Of a stretch of DNA of 64,000 bases, positions 50,397 through 59,644 are shown piece after piece; position 1 is the first letter of the stretch; each line of letters begins with the position of its first letter. Under the pieces are notes generated by a model. It did no database searches. It was not told the origin of the DNA and saw only the letters and a list, made by a program, of their open reading frames with translations. This DNA comes from Gemmatimonadota bacterium (lineage in GTDB: Bacteria > Latescibacterota > UBA2968 > UBA8231), in NCBI GenBank assembly GCA_018660835.1, contig JABJJN010000020.1, positions 1 through 64,000 of the forward strand, read 5' to 3'. Made by a program: the position numbers and the translations under genes.

Positions 50397-51182
50397 CTAC
50401 GAGCGCAACTCGACGACGGGATAGCCCTCTGGCGCGTACAGTCCGGCATCACCGGCGGTATGCCATGACCAGCAGGTGGTGAATTGTTGCTGCATTTGAT
50501 CGATCACCTGGTTTCGTGCCAGCGCGATCCGCAGACGGTCACCTGCAACAGGGGATGGACCGTCCAGCAGATGCGCCAGCCCACTCCAGGGCATGGAGAT
50601 CTCAACGGTCCAGCCCGCATCGAGATTGTGACGTTCATTCAGATCACCCGACACGCGGGAGGCGCAGGTCAGCCCTTGCATGGCCCATTCATCGAAGAGC
50701 CAGCGTTGACCACGTCGGTGATGGGGGCCGGCATCCCCCCCAACCACAGCTGGGCGACGTTCTGCAAGATTCAGATCGGCCACGTCGTAGCGCCCACCTG
50801 CTGTGTAGGCATCCTTCCAGATAAACAGCAATTGTTGTACGTCCCCCGCCGGATTGATGGAGAGCTGATACAGAGCTCCGTCGCTGGCGATGAAGATCTC
50901 GAAGGTGTTTTCCTCCCATACCAACCCGCGACGTTCTTTGGTCGTCGTCCACACATCCACCTCCTCCAACCAGCCGGCGACGTAGAGGGCCTCATCGTCC
51001 CAGCAGATGGCCGCTTGTGTGTCGAAGAAGGCAACGCCTCCCGTCGAGGCGGAGACGAAACGAGTCGTTCGTGCTGCCTGATTCCACATCGGTTCGTCCA
51101 GACGTCCCCGAATGATGGGCGCCTTGTCGGTGCGCGACACAGGATAGATGGTGTGTGGCGCGATGGTTGCGATTTCGTTCAC
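50397..51182 (-). CDS. Stand-alone CBM9-like (DOMON-related) protein, copy B
   Basis: The 261-residue protein is a single carbohydrate-binding family 9-like domain. It contains APIIRGRLDEPMWNQAARTT, AAICWDDEALYVAGWLEEVD, WEENTFEIFIASDGALYQL and a final WSWHTAGDAGLYAPEGYPVVEL. In xylanases this module binds sugar ends. Here it has no catalytic partner and no signal peptide. Its start overlaps the end of copy A by four bases, and both share the GRLDE, LYV and W-x-EIFIA spacing, so they are a tandem duplication. The role is unknown. Confidence 0.75.
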   Translation of the reverse strand: MNEIATIAPHTIYPVSRTDKAPIIRGRLDEPMWNQAARTTRFVSASTGGVAFFDTQAAICWDDEALYVAGWLEEVDVWTTTKERRGLVWEENTFEIFIASDGALYQLSINPAGDVQQLLFIWKDAYTAGGRYDVADLNLAERRPAVVGGDAGPHHRRGQRWLFDEWAMQGLTCASRVSGDLNERHNLDAGWTVEISMPWSGLAHLLDGPSPVAGDRLRIALARNQVIDQMQQQFTTCWSWHTAGDAGLYAPEGYPVVELRS

Positions 51183-52039
51183 TCACCCGCCTCCTCGATC
51201 ACGGCCTGCATCGCCGTCGCGGTGCTGACCTCCTGTTCGGACATGTGGATGTATGTAAATTTTTCAGGAATGTGGGAATCATACACATCGTGCGAGTTGA
51301 AGGCCCAACCGGGACAGATACGCCGTCCCGCCTCCTCCATCCACTGAAACCGCGACAGATCCATGCGCCAAACATCGTCCTGGCGTGGAGGCAGACCACG
51401 CCCATCGGCCAGATGGGTCAGCCCCGTCCACGGGAAGGCGATTTCAGCACTCCAACCTACATCGACGTCATTGTCGTCATTCAAAGTCCCCTGCAAATCG
51501 ACCGCCCATCGTAGGCCGGGCATGTCCCAGTTGCGGAAACACCAGCGACGCCCGCGTGGATGCGCGTGCCCACTCCAGGCTCCCCCCAACGTGTCGATGA
51601 TACCTGGAGCGAGAAGATCGAACTCGGCAAGTTGATCATATCCCGCTGTCACATAGGCGTCCTGCCAGATATAGAAGCGCTCCATGATCGTGCCCAGCGA
51701 ATTCAGTTCGAACTCGAAGTAAGCATTCTCGCCGGCGATGAAGACCTCCACGTCGTTTTCGCGGCAGATCATACAATCACGCTCGGTCTGAGTACCGCGC
51801 AGATGGGGTTCAGCACACCAGAAGCCGACGTAGAGATAGTCATCGTCCCACAGCAGCTTCGCCCACGTGTCCAGCAGCGCCGGGCGCCCTGGGGTCTGCA
51901 GATCCTCAAAACGAGGTGACTGTGGCGCCAGGCGCCAGGCACCCTCGTCAAGACGACCATCGACGACGATCGGTCCATTGGCCCGATAACACGTATAGTG
52001 CTTCAAGTCCGTCTGACTGTATCCCCAGTGATCGGTCAC
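51179..52039 (-). CDS. Stand-alone CBM9-like (DOMON-related) protein, copy A
   Basis: The 286-residue protein is paralogous to the gene immediately downstream: IVVDGRLDEGAWRLAPQSPRF, LLWDDDYLYVGFWCAEPHL, CRENDVEVFIAGENAYFEFEL and WSAEIAFPWTGLTHLADG. The GTG at 52039 is preceded by AAGGAGGAAAATCT, a near-perfect ribosome-binding site. The open frame up to 52288 adds 83 codons with no similarity and overlaps the flavin reductase promoter. There is no signal peptide. It is translationally coupled to copy B. Confidence 0.75.
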   Translation of the reverse strand: MTDHWGYSQTDLKHYTCYRANGPIVVDGRLDEGAWRLAPQSPRFEDLQTPGRPALLDTWAKLLWDDDYLYVGFWCAEPHLRGTQTERDCMICRENDVEVFIAGENAYFEFELNSLGTIMERFYIWQDAYVTAGYDQLAEFDLLAPGIIDTLGGAWSGHAHPRGRRWCFRNWDMPGLRWAVDLQGTLNDDNDVDVGWSAEIAFPWTGLTHLADGRGLPPRQDDVWRMDLSRFQWMEEAGRRICPGWAFNSHDVYDSHIPEKFTYIHMSEQEVSTATAMQAVIEEAGE

Positions 52040-52278
52040 AGATTTTCCTCCTTCAATGGCTGAGCCATGGCGGCGATCACCTTCATGCGTCCGGCACAAG
52101 TGGGAGACACCGTGACATCGAACCCAAGACGCGGTCCTGCAACTTGGCCAGGAAACACGCTGCCTGCAAGGCTTGGTGGGACCGCTGTTCTTGACCGACT
52201 CGGCCCACCTCGGGTACGTAACCTTGACGCCGCAGACTCCCTGCCGGCGTCTACTAGCAACCGGTAGAGGGGTAACGG

Positions 52279-52776
52279 ATGGATACACTCGAGAAAAACC
52301 GAGCCATACAGATGTTGCAGTCCGGGGTCTACGTGCTCACCGCCCAGGCCGAGGAGGACAAGGCGGTTGCTACAGTCGTCAGCTGGGTAACTCAGGCGTC
52401 GTTCTCGCCGCCCCTGGTGGTTGTGGCCCTGCGCGTAGGCTCGCGGATTCACGGCATCGTGCAGCAGGCGTGCGCCTTTACCATCAACATTCTGGACCGC
52501 CAGCACACGGGTGTGGCCCGCAGTTTTTTCGAACCCGTATGGGAGAAGAGCGGTACCCTCGCCGGCCAACGCTTTGACAACGGCTCCTCCGGGGCTCCGG
52601 TACTGGAATGCGCCACAGGGTATCTCGAATGCAGTCTCGACCTGTGCCTGGAGAAGGGCGACCACTCCATCTTTGTCGGCCAAGTGGTCGACGCGGGCAT
52701 CCATGGGTCCATCGAGGGACGCCCGGACGAGGTAAGCTTGCAACTGCGTGACTTCGGTGTGTATTACGGCGGCTGA
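52279..52776 (+). CDS. Flavin reductase-like FMN-binding protein
   Basis: The 165-residue protein has the flavin reductase-like split-barrel pattern: QSGVYVLTAQAEEDKAVATV, then VSWVTQASFSPPLVVVALR, then FTINILDRQH. A later strand FVGQVVDAGIHGSIEGRP forms the dimer. It should bind FMN and reduce it with NAD(P)H or act as an electron carrier. GAGGGG lies eight bases before the ATG. It converges with the ferredoxin-containing oxidoreductase subunit, ending five bases from it; the proximity may be fortuitous. Confidence 0.82.
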   Translation: MDTLEKNRAIQMLQSGVYVLTAQAEEDKAVATVVSWVTQASFSPPLVVVALRVGSRIHGIVQQACAFTINILDRQHTGVARSFFEPVWEKSGTLAGQRFDNGSSGAPVLECATGYLECSLDLCLEKGDHSIFVGQVVDAGIHGSIEGRPDEVSLQLRDFGVYYGG

Positions 52777-52781
52777 TCGGT

Positions 52782-55700
52782 TCAGCTGAACTTGCGCGCC
52801 CGCTGAACCAGCGCTGGTGAGGCTGTGGCGTCGTCCTCACGTGGAGCGCCGGGAACTATGCAGCGTGCTGGACATGCTTCCGCCGCCTTGACGAGCTGGG
52901 CGTATGTGCCCGCCGTCGCGTCTGCCAGTACGGCTTGCTTGTTGCCGTCGTATTGGAACATGCGTGGGTTCATGTTGATGCAGTCGTGACACGATGTGCA
53001 CAGCGGCGAATCGATGAAACCCTCTCCCAGTTTGACCTCTGGCTCCGGCGGCGGTTCTTCCTCTGCCTTTACCTTCTCGACGGGCGCAGCAGGCGTTTCG
53101 GCATCGGCCGGTACTGCAACAGAAGCGGGAGCCGTGCTGTCACCAGTCACAGCAGCGAGGATTGTGGGCAGGCCCTGGCCATCCTTGCTCAGCAACGCAT
53201 TGGCCAGCTTGCCGACGGCCTCGCGAGCCACTTCCTGACGCAACTCGTCCATCTTCTCTTCATGCTGGCGTTGCAGTACGTCGCGTTGCCGCCGCGACTC
53301 GTCATCGGCCAGATCCTGCACCTCTGCCGTCGCTTGCTGCACGTACTCGTTGCGGTATCCGCCCAGTTCCTGCAGCGTACGCCACTGCTGCAGACGATCG
53401 GCGCTGGCATAGGCCATCTCGCGCGTCATCACAGCACGCTTCAGGCCACCGTCGTTGGCGACTATCCACAGATAGGGCAGGCGACGAGACCGTTGCGACG
53501 GCGCCAGTTGCAGATACTCGTCTATGGGCACCTGCTCCGCACTCCAGGCCTGAGTGGGGATGACACGGAAGGCGTGCCGGCAGTGCGGCGACAAGGCCGC
53601 AGCGTGGGCGAAGGTGAAAGCCTCGTCCATCTCAGTGTCGTCATCAGCATCACCCACCGCGCCGTCGCGAGCTCGGGGCACAAGGCGTGGCCACAGTTCG
53701 TCGGGTTGTGGATTGGTCGTCAGGTCGAAGCGCTTCGACCAGCTGTCGCCGCGATCTGGATCGTACAGCAGGTCGGGTGTGCCACGCCCGTATCGGGCTG
53801 CCGTCAACTGGGTCCAGGGCGCAACCATGCTCTGCTCCCAATCCGGCACAGCCACAACAGCAACTGACGGCCGCAAACTGCTGGCCAACTGGCCCAGTCC
53901 ACGATAGAGCTGGACTGGCAGGGCAAGTGATGTCTGCAATACCAGGGCATCACGGTGGGCAACGGCAAGGAATCCGAGATCTGGATGTGCCAGGGCCAGA
54001 CCTTCGGCATTCCCTTCGGCAACCATCGCCGCCGACGAGTCAAGGATGATCAGATGCAATGGTCGTCCTGAACGCAGCAGCGTCGACAGAGCCGACATGG
54101 CGTGAGACAGAACTCGATCAGCCGATTCCAGCACAAACACTGGCGGCACCAGGGCCAGTTCCTCCGGATCCAGTGTCTGCCAGTCCATGCGCTCCAGCGC
54201 CGCGTCATGTGCCGGCACATACCTGTCATCGGCTTCGAGCCGGGCGGTTCGCACCGCACGGAACAGATCGACCAGATCCCGTGCCGAGGCTTCGAAGTAT
54301 CCAGCCGCAGCCTCCATGCCCACATCGTGGGCAACGGCGGTGACACCATCGGGCATGGCGCCAGGATCGATGTGGGCGGGGTGCAGCAGTACGACGTTCG
54401 GCAGGCTCTTCTCATCGATATCAACAAACTGTCGCAGGTGTGCCAGCGTAGCTGCCATGCGCTGGCGCCGTGGTTCTCCCAGGCGCTGCGAGCCGCGGCG
54501 CACCTTCAAGCTGTTCGCAAGGCTTGGGACATCGATCTGCAGGGCCCCACCGAGGGCGGCTGACAAGCCGGCCGGCGTCCTCGTGCCATCGAGATCTGCG
54601 TCGAGGCGGAGTCGTTCCTCGAGTCGCCGCGACAACTGCAGGACATCCTCGTGGAAGGTGTGGATACGCGCCCTGCGGGCCTGTGCCGCCGCCCGCGCGA
54701 GCAGTTCGATCAGCGTCTGCGGGCCCAGGCCAATGACGTCGGCTGCCGGAGCCAACCGGTTTCCAAGTGCATCAAGTTCGGCTGCCAACGCCGTCGCTGC
54801 CACCGGACTCAGATCCAGACCGGCAACAAAGCCGCTGCGCGCTTCGGCATATGTGTCGGTGAGCGCACGAGGGGCACCGCCGTCTATCTGAGATTCCAAC
54901 ACGCTTGCAAGGCGCGCCACATGCGGTGTGAGCAGATCTCCTACGCCTTCGAGACCAGCGCGGGCCACGTCAACAAAGGGCAGCAGGTCGTCTCCTTCGA
55001 CGACTGCGGGGTATCGATCCGTCGCAGCCTCGGCAGCCAACAGCGACGCCAGAGCCCACGGTCGCAGCGGCAATCCGTGCACCGGTTCGGCCGCCGACAC
55101 GGCACCTCTTCCCGTTACGTGAAAACGCCGAAGCGCTTCGACCCATTCCGAATCGACGTCGGCCGGTGGTTCATCCGGCGTCTGTGACATGGTTTTTGGT
55201 TCGCCCACGGCCGCAGCCTCAGGCAACTCTAGCACGCAACGGCTACCAGCAGACCTGGCATCGTCGCAGGCGTCTGGCTGTAGAAGGTGAGAGGCCTCGT
55301 CGCCCGTCAGCCCCAGGTCCTGATCGCAACAGCCCAGAATGGCGCCGACTTCATAGGCCGTACGTACGTCCTGCTGTGCCGGGCCGACACTGGCAACTGG
55401 TAACCACAAGGCTCGCACACCGGCATCTCGCAGAGCGTCGCGAACGACCTGGGCCAGCGCCGGTGCCGGACCGTCTGCCTCTGCCTCGCTGAGGATCAGC
55501 ACAGTGGCGCCAGGGCGTAGATGTTGGATGTTCGAGAGTGTCAGCAACGAGTGATGTGCCACGGTGAGCAGGTCGAGCTGCTGTGCCTGATGTGACCCGG
55601 CGCCTATCGACAGCGCACTGATGCCCGGCAGGCAGGGCCGGGCCATCCCGGCTTGGTTGTAGCTGGGGGTGCTCGCAGCTGCTACGTCCAGCAACAGACT

Positions 55701-56648
55701 GTCAGCCCACGCACCTGCAGGCACGACACCCAGGGTCAGCGCCTGCGTCGCTGCAACTGGCACGGTTAGCGTCATGTCTGCTGTAATACCAAAGCTCTGT
55801 CGCAGGGCCTGTGCCAGTTCGATGGCTGGACCGCGCGGCAGTACGTGCACCTGCCTCTCGCCTCGATCCTGCCATGCGGATTGTACGAGAGTGGCAAGCT
55901 CGCCGGGGCGCGAGTCTTCGTGATCCAGCACCACAACGGCCTCTGCGTCGCCGATGGCGCTGCGCAGTTCTTCCACCGGCACAGGGCTCAACAAAGCCAG
56001 ACCGATGATGGTGCAATCGATGCCGCCGGCACTCAACAACTGCGCCGCAGCGCAGGCCTGTGCCCAAGCGGCACCCGTGGTGACAATTGCATACCGGCAG
56101 GTGTCTGGCCCCCGTCGGCGGACGGGCGAGCATGGCCGACCAGTCCAGTGACCAACTGCGGCGAAGGCCTCACGAGCCGCCGCCAGTACATCGGTGCGCG
56201 TCTCGTTCACCTCGACCCGCAGCAGGTCTGTCGCCTCGGTGGGCAACTGCACGAGAGCTATGTCGTCGGCGATGTCAGCATCGACGTCGCACAGTCCCGG
56301 ACGTTTGAGACTCGCCGCCAGGCGATGAGCCACAAGGCAATGATCCACTGCTTGCTGGGCGTCGCCGGCCAACAGTTCGAAGGCGTAGGCACGTGCGCTG
56401 TCAGGATGGCTACACCGGCGTCGATGCGCGATCCAGGCACCCGTGATATCGGCAACCACGCCGTGGGCATCCTCACTGTCGAGCAGCACAGCGGCACGAC
56501 CGCCCGCAGCGGTGACCCCTTGTGCCGCGGCGATGCTGGTCACGGCGCCCGTACCACACAATGTCACTTCGGTGCGGTTCACAGCTGCCGCCACCGAACA
56601 GGCCACCGGCCTGACCCGTTCTGACTCTTCCCTTGCGCTCACCTGCAT
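52782..56648 (-). CDS. Giant third subunit of a 2-oxoacid:ferredoxin oxidoreductase, C-terminal ferredoxin
   Basis: The 1288-residue protein is encoded two bases after korB. Residues 1-300 look like the alpha/transketolase-C part of pyruvate:ferredoxin oxidoreductase (ALLSPVPVEELRSAIGDAEA then VVVLDHEDSRPGEL) but lack its active motif. Residues 325-470 resemble a gamma-type domain (ISALSIGAGSHQAQQLDLLT). The 550 or so residues that follow are unassigned, ending in a coiled coil near 1140-1180. The C-terminus is a single-cluster ferredoxin with Cys1217, 1220, 1223 and Cys1259 followed by Pro. It probably accepts electrons from KorAB. I know no named protein with this layout. Confidence 0.75.
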   Translation of the reverse strand: MQVSAREESERVRPVACSVAAAVNRTEVTLCGTGAVTSIAAAQGVTAAGGRAAVLLDSEDAHGVVADITGAWIAHRRRCSHPDSARAYAFELLAGDAQQAVDHCLVAHRLAASLKRPGLCDVDADIADDIALVQLPTEATDLLRVEVNETRTDVLAAAREAFAAVGHWTGRPCSPVRRRGPDTCRYAIVTTGAAWAQACAAAQLLSAGGIDCTIIGLALLSPVPVEELRSAIGDAEAVVVLDHEDSRPGELATLVQSAWQDRGERQVHVLPRGPAIELAQALRQSFGITADMTLTVPVAATQALTLGVVPAGAWADSLLLDVAAASTPSYNQAGMARPCLPGISALSIGAGSHQAQQLDLLTVAHHSLLTLSNIQHLRPGATVLILSEAEADGPAPALAQVVRDALRDAGVRALWLPVASVGPAQQDVRTAYEVGAILGCCDQDLGLTGDEASHLLQPDACDDARSAGSRCVLELPEAAAVGEPKTMSQTPDEPPADVDSEWVEALRRFHVTGRGAVSAAEPVHGLPLRPWALASLLAAEAATDRYPAVVEGDDLLPFVDVARAGLEGVGDLLTPHVARLASVLESQIDGGAPRALTDTYAEARSGFVAGLDLSPVAATALAAELDALGNRLAPAADVIGLGPQTLIELLARAAAQARRARIHTFHEDVLQLSRRLEERLRLDADLDGTRTPAGLSAALGGALQIDVPSLANSLKVRRGSQRLGEPRRQRMAATLAHLRQFVDIDEKSLPNVVLLHPAHIDPGAMPDGVTAVAHDVGMEAAAGYFEASARDLVDLFRAVRTARLEADDRYVPAHDAALERMDWQTLDPEELALVPPVFVLESADRVLSHAMSALSTLLRSGRPLHLIILDSSAAMVAEGNAEGLALAHPDLGFLAVAHRDALVLQTSLALPVQLYRGLGQLASSLRPSVAVVAVPDWEQSMVAPWTQLTAARYGRGTPDLLYDPDRGDSWSKRFDLTTNPQPDELWPRLVPRARDGAVGDADDDTEMDEAFTFAHAAALSPHCRHAFRVIPTQAWSAEQVPIDEYLQLAPSQRSRRLPYLWIVANDGGLKRAVMTREMAYASADRLQQWRTLQELGGYRNEYVQQATAEVQDLADDESRRQRDVLQRQHEEKMDELRQEVAREAVGKLANALLSKDGQGLPTILAAVTGDSTAPASVAVPADAETPAAPVEKVKAEEEPPPEPEVKLGEGFIDSPLCTSCHDCINMNPRMFQYDGNKQAVLADATAGTYAQLVKAAEACPARCIVPGAPREDDATASPALVQRARKFS

Positions 56649-56650
56649 GC

Positions 56651-57604
56651 CTACAGAGCGAAGCGGTCGAGTTCCGCCTCGAGCCCGGCGAGCTTGTCTG
56701 CCGTGGTGAGGCCAAGTCCCTGTTCGGTGATGTCGTTGTATCGTGGACTGGCGGGATTTCGATAGAGCAGGCCCATGGGGATGCCCTCTTCGCCGGTGGC
56801 CAGGTGTCGGCCGCCGCCGAGATCAGCTGGATCGTGTGTTCGGATGTTCGGGAAAATCCGGCGCACGCCGTCCTCTACCTGGATGCCATCCGGGTGCTCC
56901 AGCACGACAACCTGGCTCGTATCATCCTGCAGTTCGTTCCAGCGATCACGCATGAAGTGCGGACAGCGCTGTAGGATCCGGACGAAGGCCAGACCGTTGT
57001 GTTCGTGAGCCTGCTTGATGGTGTTGTAGAGGTGCAACGGATTCCAGTCGAGGGTCTGGGCGACGAAGGATGCGTTGGCAATTCCCAGTGTAACCTCGAG
57101 AGGATTGATCGGCCCGATGGGTACCCCACCGGGATGGGTATTGGACGGATTTCCGAGGGGTGTCGTTGGCGACGACTGCATTTTCGTCAGCCCGTAGATG
57201 TTGTTGTCGAACAACAGCACGGTGAGATTCATGTTGTGGCGGATCGCGTGAATCCAGTGAGCCGTGCCGATTGCGCAGCAGTCGCCGTCTCCGGTCACGA
57301 CAAAGACGTTCAGATCAGGCCGGCGGCTGAGCACACCGGAAGCGATGGGCAACGGTCGTCCATGCAGGCCATGAAAGCCGTACGTCTTCATGTAGTGCGG
57401 AAAACGACTCGAACAGCCAATGCCGGAGACGATGACCATCTCCTCCGGAGGCAGCTGCAGATCGCGCGCCAGGCGCTGCAGCGAACCCAGCACCGCATGA
57501 TCGCCGCACCCAGGACACCAGCGCGGTGTCAGACTCTCGAAGTCCTCCAGCACAAGGCAGCGCGCCTCTTCCTCGACTTCCCAGTCTTGCTTCAGACCGT
57601 ACAT
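56651..57604 (-). CDS. korB: 2-oxoacid:ferredoxin oxidoreductase, beta subunit (TPP-binding)
   Basis: The 317-residue beta subunit binds thiamine diphosphate: TGDGDCCAIGTAHWIHAIRH at about residues 104-123, with DNNIYGLTKMQSSPTTPLG next. Cysteines in RWCPGCGD (30 and 33) and GIGCSS (64) plus a later one fit the 4Fe-4S cluster of this family. It oxidatively decarboxylates 2-oxoglutarate, pyruvate or a related acid with KorA. The start overlaps korA by 13 bases, and the giant subunit follows after two bases. Confidence 0.92.
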   Translation of the reverse strand: MYGLKQDWEVEEEARCLVLEDFESLTPRWCPGCGDHAVLGSLQRLARDLQLPPEEMVIVSGIGCSSRFPHYMKTYGFHGLHGRPLPIASGVLSRRPDLNVFVVTGDGDCCAIGTAHWIHAIRHNMNLTVLLFDNNIYGLTKMQSSPTTPLGNPSNTHPGGVPIGPINPLEVTLGIANASFVAQTLDWNPLHLYNTIKQAHEHNGLAFVRILQRCPHFMRDRWNELQDDTSQVVVLEHPDGIQVEDGVRRIFPNIRTHDPADLGGGRHLATGEEGIPMGLLYRNPASPRYNDITEQGLGLTTADKLAGLEAELDRFAL

Positions 57605-59472
57605 GGCACGTTCTCCAGATCGATGGCGGGGTGCTTGTTGTTGTTAGTGCTGAGGCGCTCGCGGATCGCGGCTTCGATGACCTGTGGCGGCAGGGGTATA
57701 CCCGGAACGCAGGACCAGCAATCCACATCTACCAGCGTCTGAGCTCGTAGAAGCCAGGCGAGTTGGGCATAAGCGCGCGTCTCGCCTTCCTCGGGTGGTT
57801 CGCTGTAGTTGATTTCAACGGTCATGACTCTGCGGAAGTGGCTGAAGATCTCTTTCAGCCCTGGTTCGAGCGGCGATAGGAAGCGTAGCGTCAGGGACGA
57901 GACCTTGTGACCCTGTGCACCCATGCGATCCACCGCTTCTTCGATGGCTCCCCGTGTGGAACCCCAGCCGACGACGAGCACGTCCCCGTCGGGTGGACCG
58001 TGCACAACCGGTGGCATGAGAGACTTTGCCAGCGTCTTCAGCTTGCGACGACGCATCTTCAGCCCGTGCTGATTGACCTTCGATTCGTACGCGACATGGC
58101 TCTGCTCGTCGTGCGCGAGGCCGGTAACAACGTATTCACCGCCCCTCTGACCCGGAACGGGGCGTTGCGACAGCCCGGTCTCCGGATCCCAGTCATAGGG
58201 CGCCACGTCTTCCTGCCAGGGCGACGGATCGACCGGCGGCGCCAGCCACTCCTCGCGTACGGATGGGCGCGCGAAGGGCTGTTGCGCTGTGGCCAGGCTG
58301 GCATCTGTAAGCAGAATGACAGGGGTACGGAAGGTCTCGGACAACTTGCGGGCCGTGATAACCAGGTGAAAACACTCTTCGATCGTCGTCGGGGCGAGTA
58401 CGATGTTGGGTGTATCTCCGGGTTGGCCGAACAGGGATGCCAACAGATCGCCCTGCTCGACCCGTGTCGGCAACCCCGTGGACGGCCCGCCTCGTTGTAC
58501 GTCGATGATAACCAGCGGAATCTCAGCCATTGTCGCGAAGCCAATGAACTCGCTCTTGAGCGCCAGGCCCGGTCCCGAGGTGACGGTCACTGCGGTCTTG
58601 CCCGCGTACGATGCGCCGATGGCGAAGCCGATGGCGGCAATCTCGTCCTCGGCCTGGTGTACGATGCCCCCCACCTGGCCGAAGCGTGCCGCCAGATAGT
58701 GCGACACGGATGTGGCCGGCGTGATGGGATACATCGAGCAGACCTCGATGCCGGCCGCCATGATGCCGAGTGCGAGGGCCTCGTTGCCATTCATCACAAC
58801 ACGATGTTCGTCGCTGGGTTTGACCGGCACGGTGAAGCGCCAGGGCGCGTTCTCTTCAGCCCACACATAGCCGGCTTGAAGCAACGCCTTGTTGGCGTCG
58901 ACCACCTCCTTGCCCTTGCGGCCAAGTTTGCGCTCGATCAGCATCTCAACGATTGCCAGATCACGGTCGTACAGCGCACACAGCAACCCGAGAATCCAGA
59001 TGTTCTTACCGCGCTTGGGGTCCTCCACAACCTTGAGGCACTCGTCGTTCATGGGCACCTCAACGACCTCGTAGCCACGCTGACGGAAGTCTTCGAGCGC
59101 CTCGGCATAGGCCGTGCGGATCAGCGGGTCGGGGGATTCAGCCCACATCGATTCGAGGAACAGGATCGTGCCCGGTCGCAGGCCACCCACATCGATACGG
59201 CTGTAGGGAACCTGCTCGTTGAAGGCGACCACCACGTCCGCCGCCTCGCCCATGTTGCTCACCGCCTCAGTGGCGATGCGGATGCGGTTGCCGCTGGCGC
59301 CGGCACGTGATCGATAGGGCGGTTCGATCTCAGCTGGGATAATCTCCACAGTCCAGACGCCGTTGCCCATGCGGGCACTGACTGTGCCGAACAATTGCCC
59401 TGCGGTCTGGGCGCCTTCGCCTGAATCGGAGATGATTTCAACGATGTGCTCATGGACTTCACGCACAATCAA
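57592..59472 (-). CDS. korA: 2-oxoacid:ferredoxin oxidoreductase, fused gamma-alpha subunit
   Basis: The 626-residue protein joins a gamma domain (residues 1-200, with SDSGEGAQTAGQLFGTVSA) to the alpha subunit. The alpha part contains YPITPATSVSHYL at Tyr248, then HQAEDEIAAIGFAIGASYAG, and VTVTSGPGLALKSEFIGFA. The transketolase-C part VLVVGWGSTRGAIEEAV is near residue 495. This gamma-alpha order is normal for two-subunit KOR enzymes. The substrate (2-oxoglutarate, pyruvate or branched 2-oxoacid) cannot be told. It is the first gene of the korA-korB-giant-subunit operon. Confidence 0.92.
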   Translation of the reverse strand: MIVREVHEHIVEIISDSGEGAQTAGQLFGTVSARMGNGVWTVEIIPAEIEPPYRSRAGASGNRIRIATEAVSNMGEAADVVVAFNEQVPYSRIDVGGLRPGTILFLESMWAESPDPLIRTAYAEALEDFRQRGYEVVEVPMNDECLKVVEDPKRGKNIWILGLLCALYDRDLAIVEMLIERKLGRKGKEVVDANKALLQAGYVWAEENAPWRFTVPVKPSDEHRVVMNGNEALALGIMAAGIEVCSMYPITPATSVSHYLAARFGQVGGIVHQAEDEIAAIGFAIGASYAGKTAVTVTSGPGLALKSEFIGFATMAEIPLVIIDVQRGGPSTGLPTRVEQGDLLASLFGQPGDTPNIVLAPTTIEECFHLVITARKLSETFRTPVILLTDASLATAQQPFARPSVREEWLAPPVDPSPWQEDVAPYDWDPETGLSQRPVPGQRGGEYVVTGLAHDEQSHVAYESKVNQHGLKMRRRKLKTLAKSLMPPVVHGPPDGDVLVVGWGSTRGAIEEAVDRMGAQGHKVSSLTLRFLSPLEPGLKEIFSHFRRVMTVEINYSEPPEEGETRAYAQLAWLLRAQTLVDVDCWSCVPGIPLPPQVIEAAIRERLSTNNNKHPAIDLENVPCTV

Positions 59473-59644
59473 TTCGTTCAGCTCCCGGTGAGGGCGGCGT
59501 CAGGTGTGCAAGCTCTATGACAGTGTTAGCAAACTCAGTGCCCGATTAGAGGACTTGCAAGTCCGGTGACGCACCGATGGTCTGTCCTGTTCGTGTCCCA
59601 TGCTACTAGGTCCAACCTGTCGCACTAGGGACAGAACTGTCCCA

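Noticed and set aside
57907..59310. A 467-codon plus-strand open frame opposite korA
   Set aside because: It is fully antisense to a confidently identified gene, rich in His/Arg/Gly and without any family motif; it is a shadow frame of GC-rich coding DNA.
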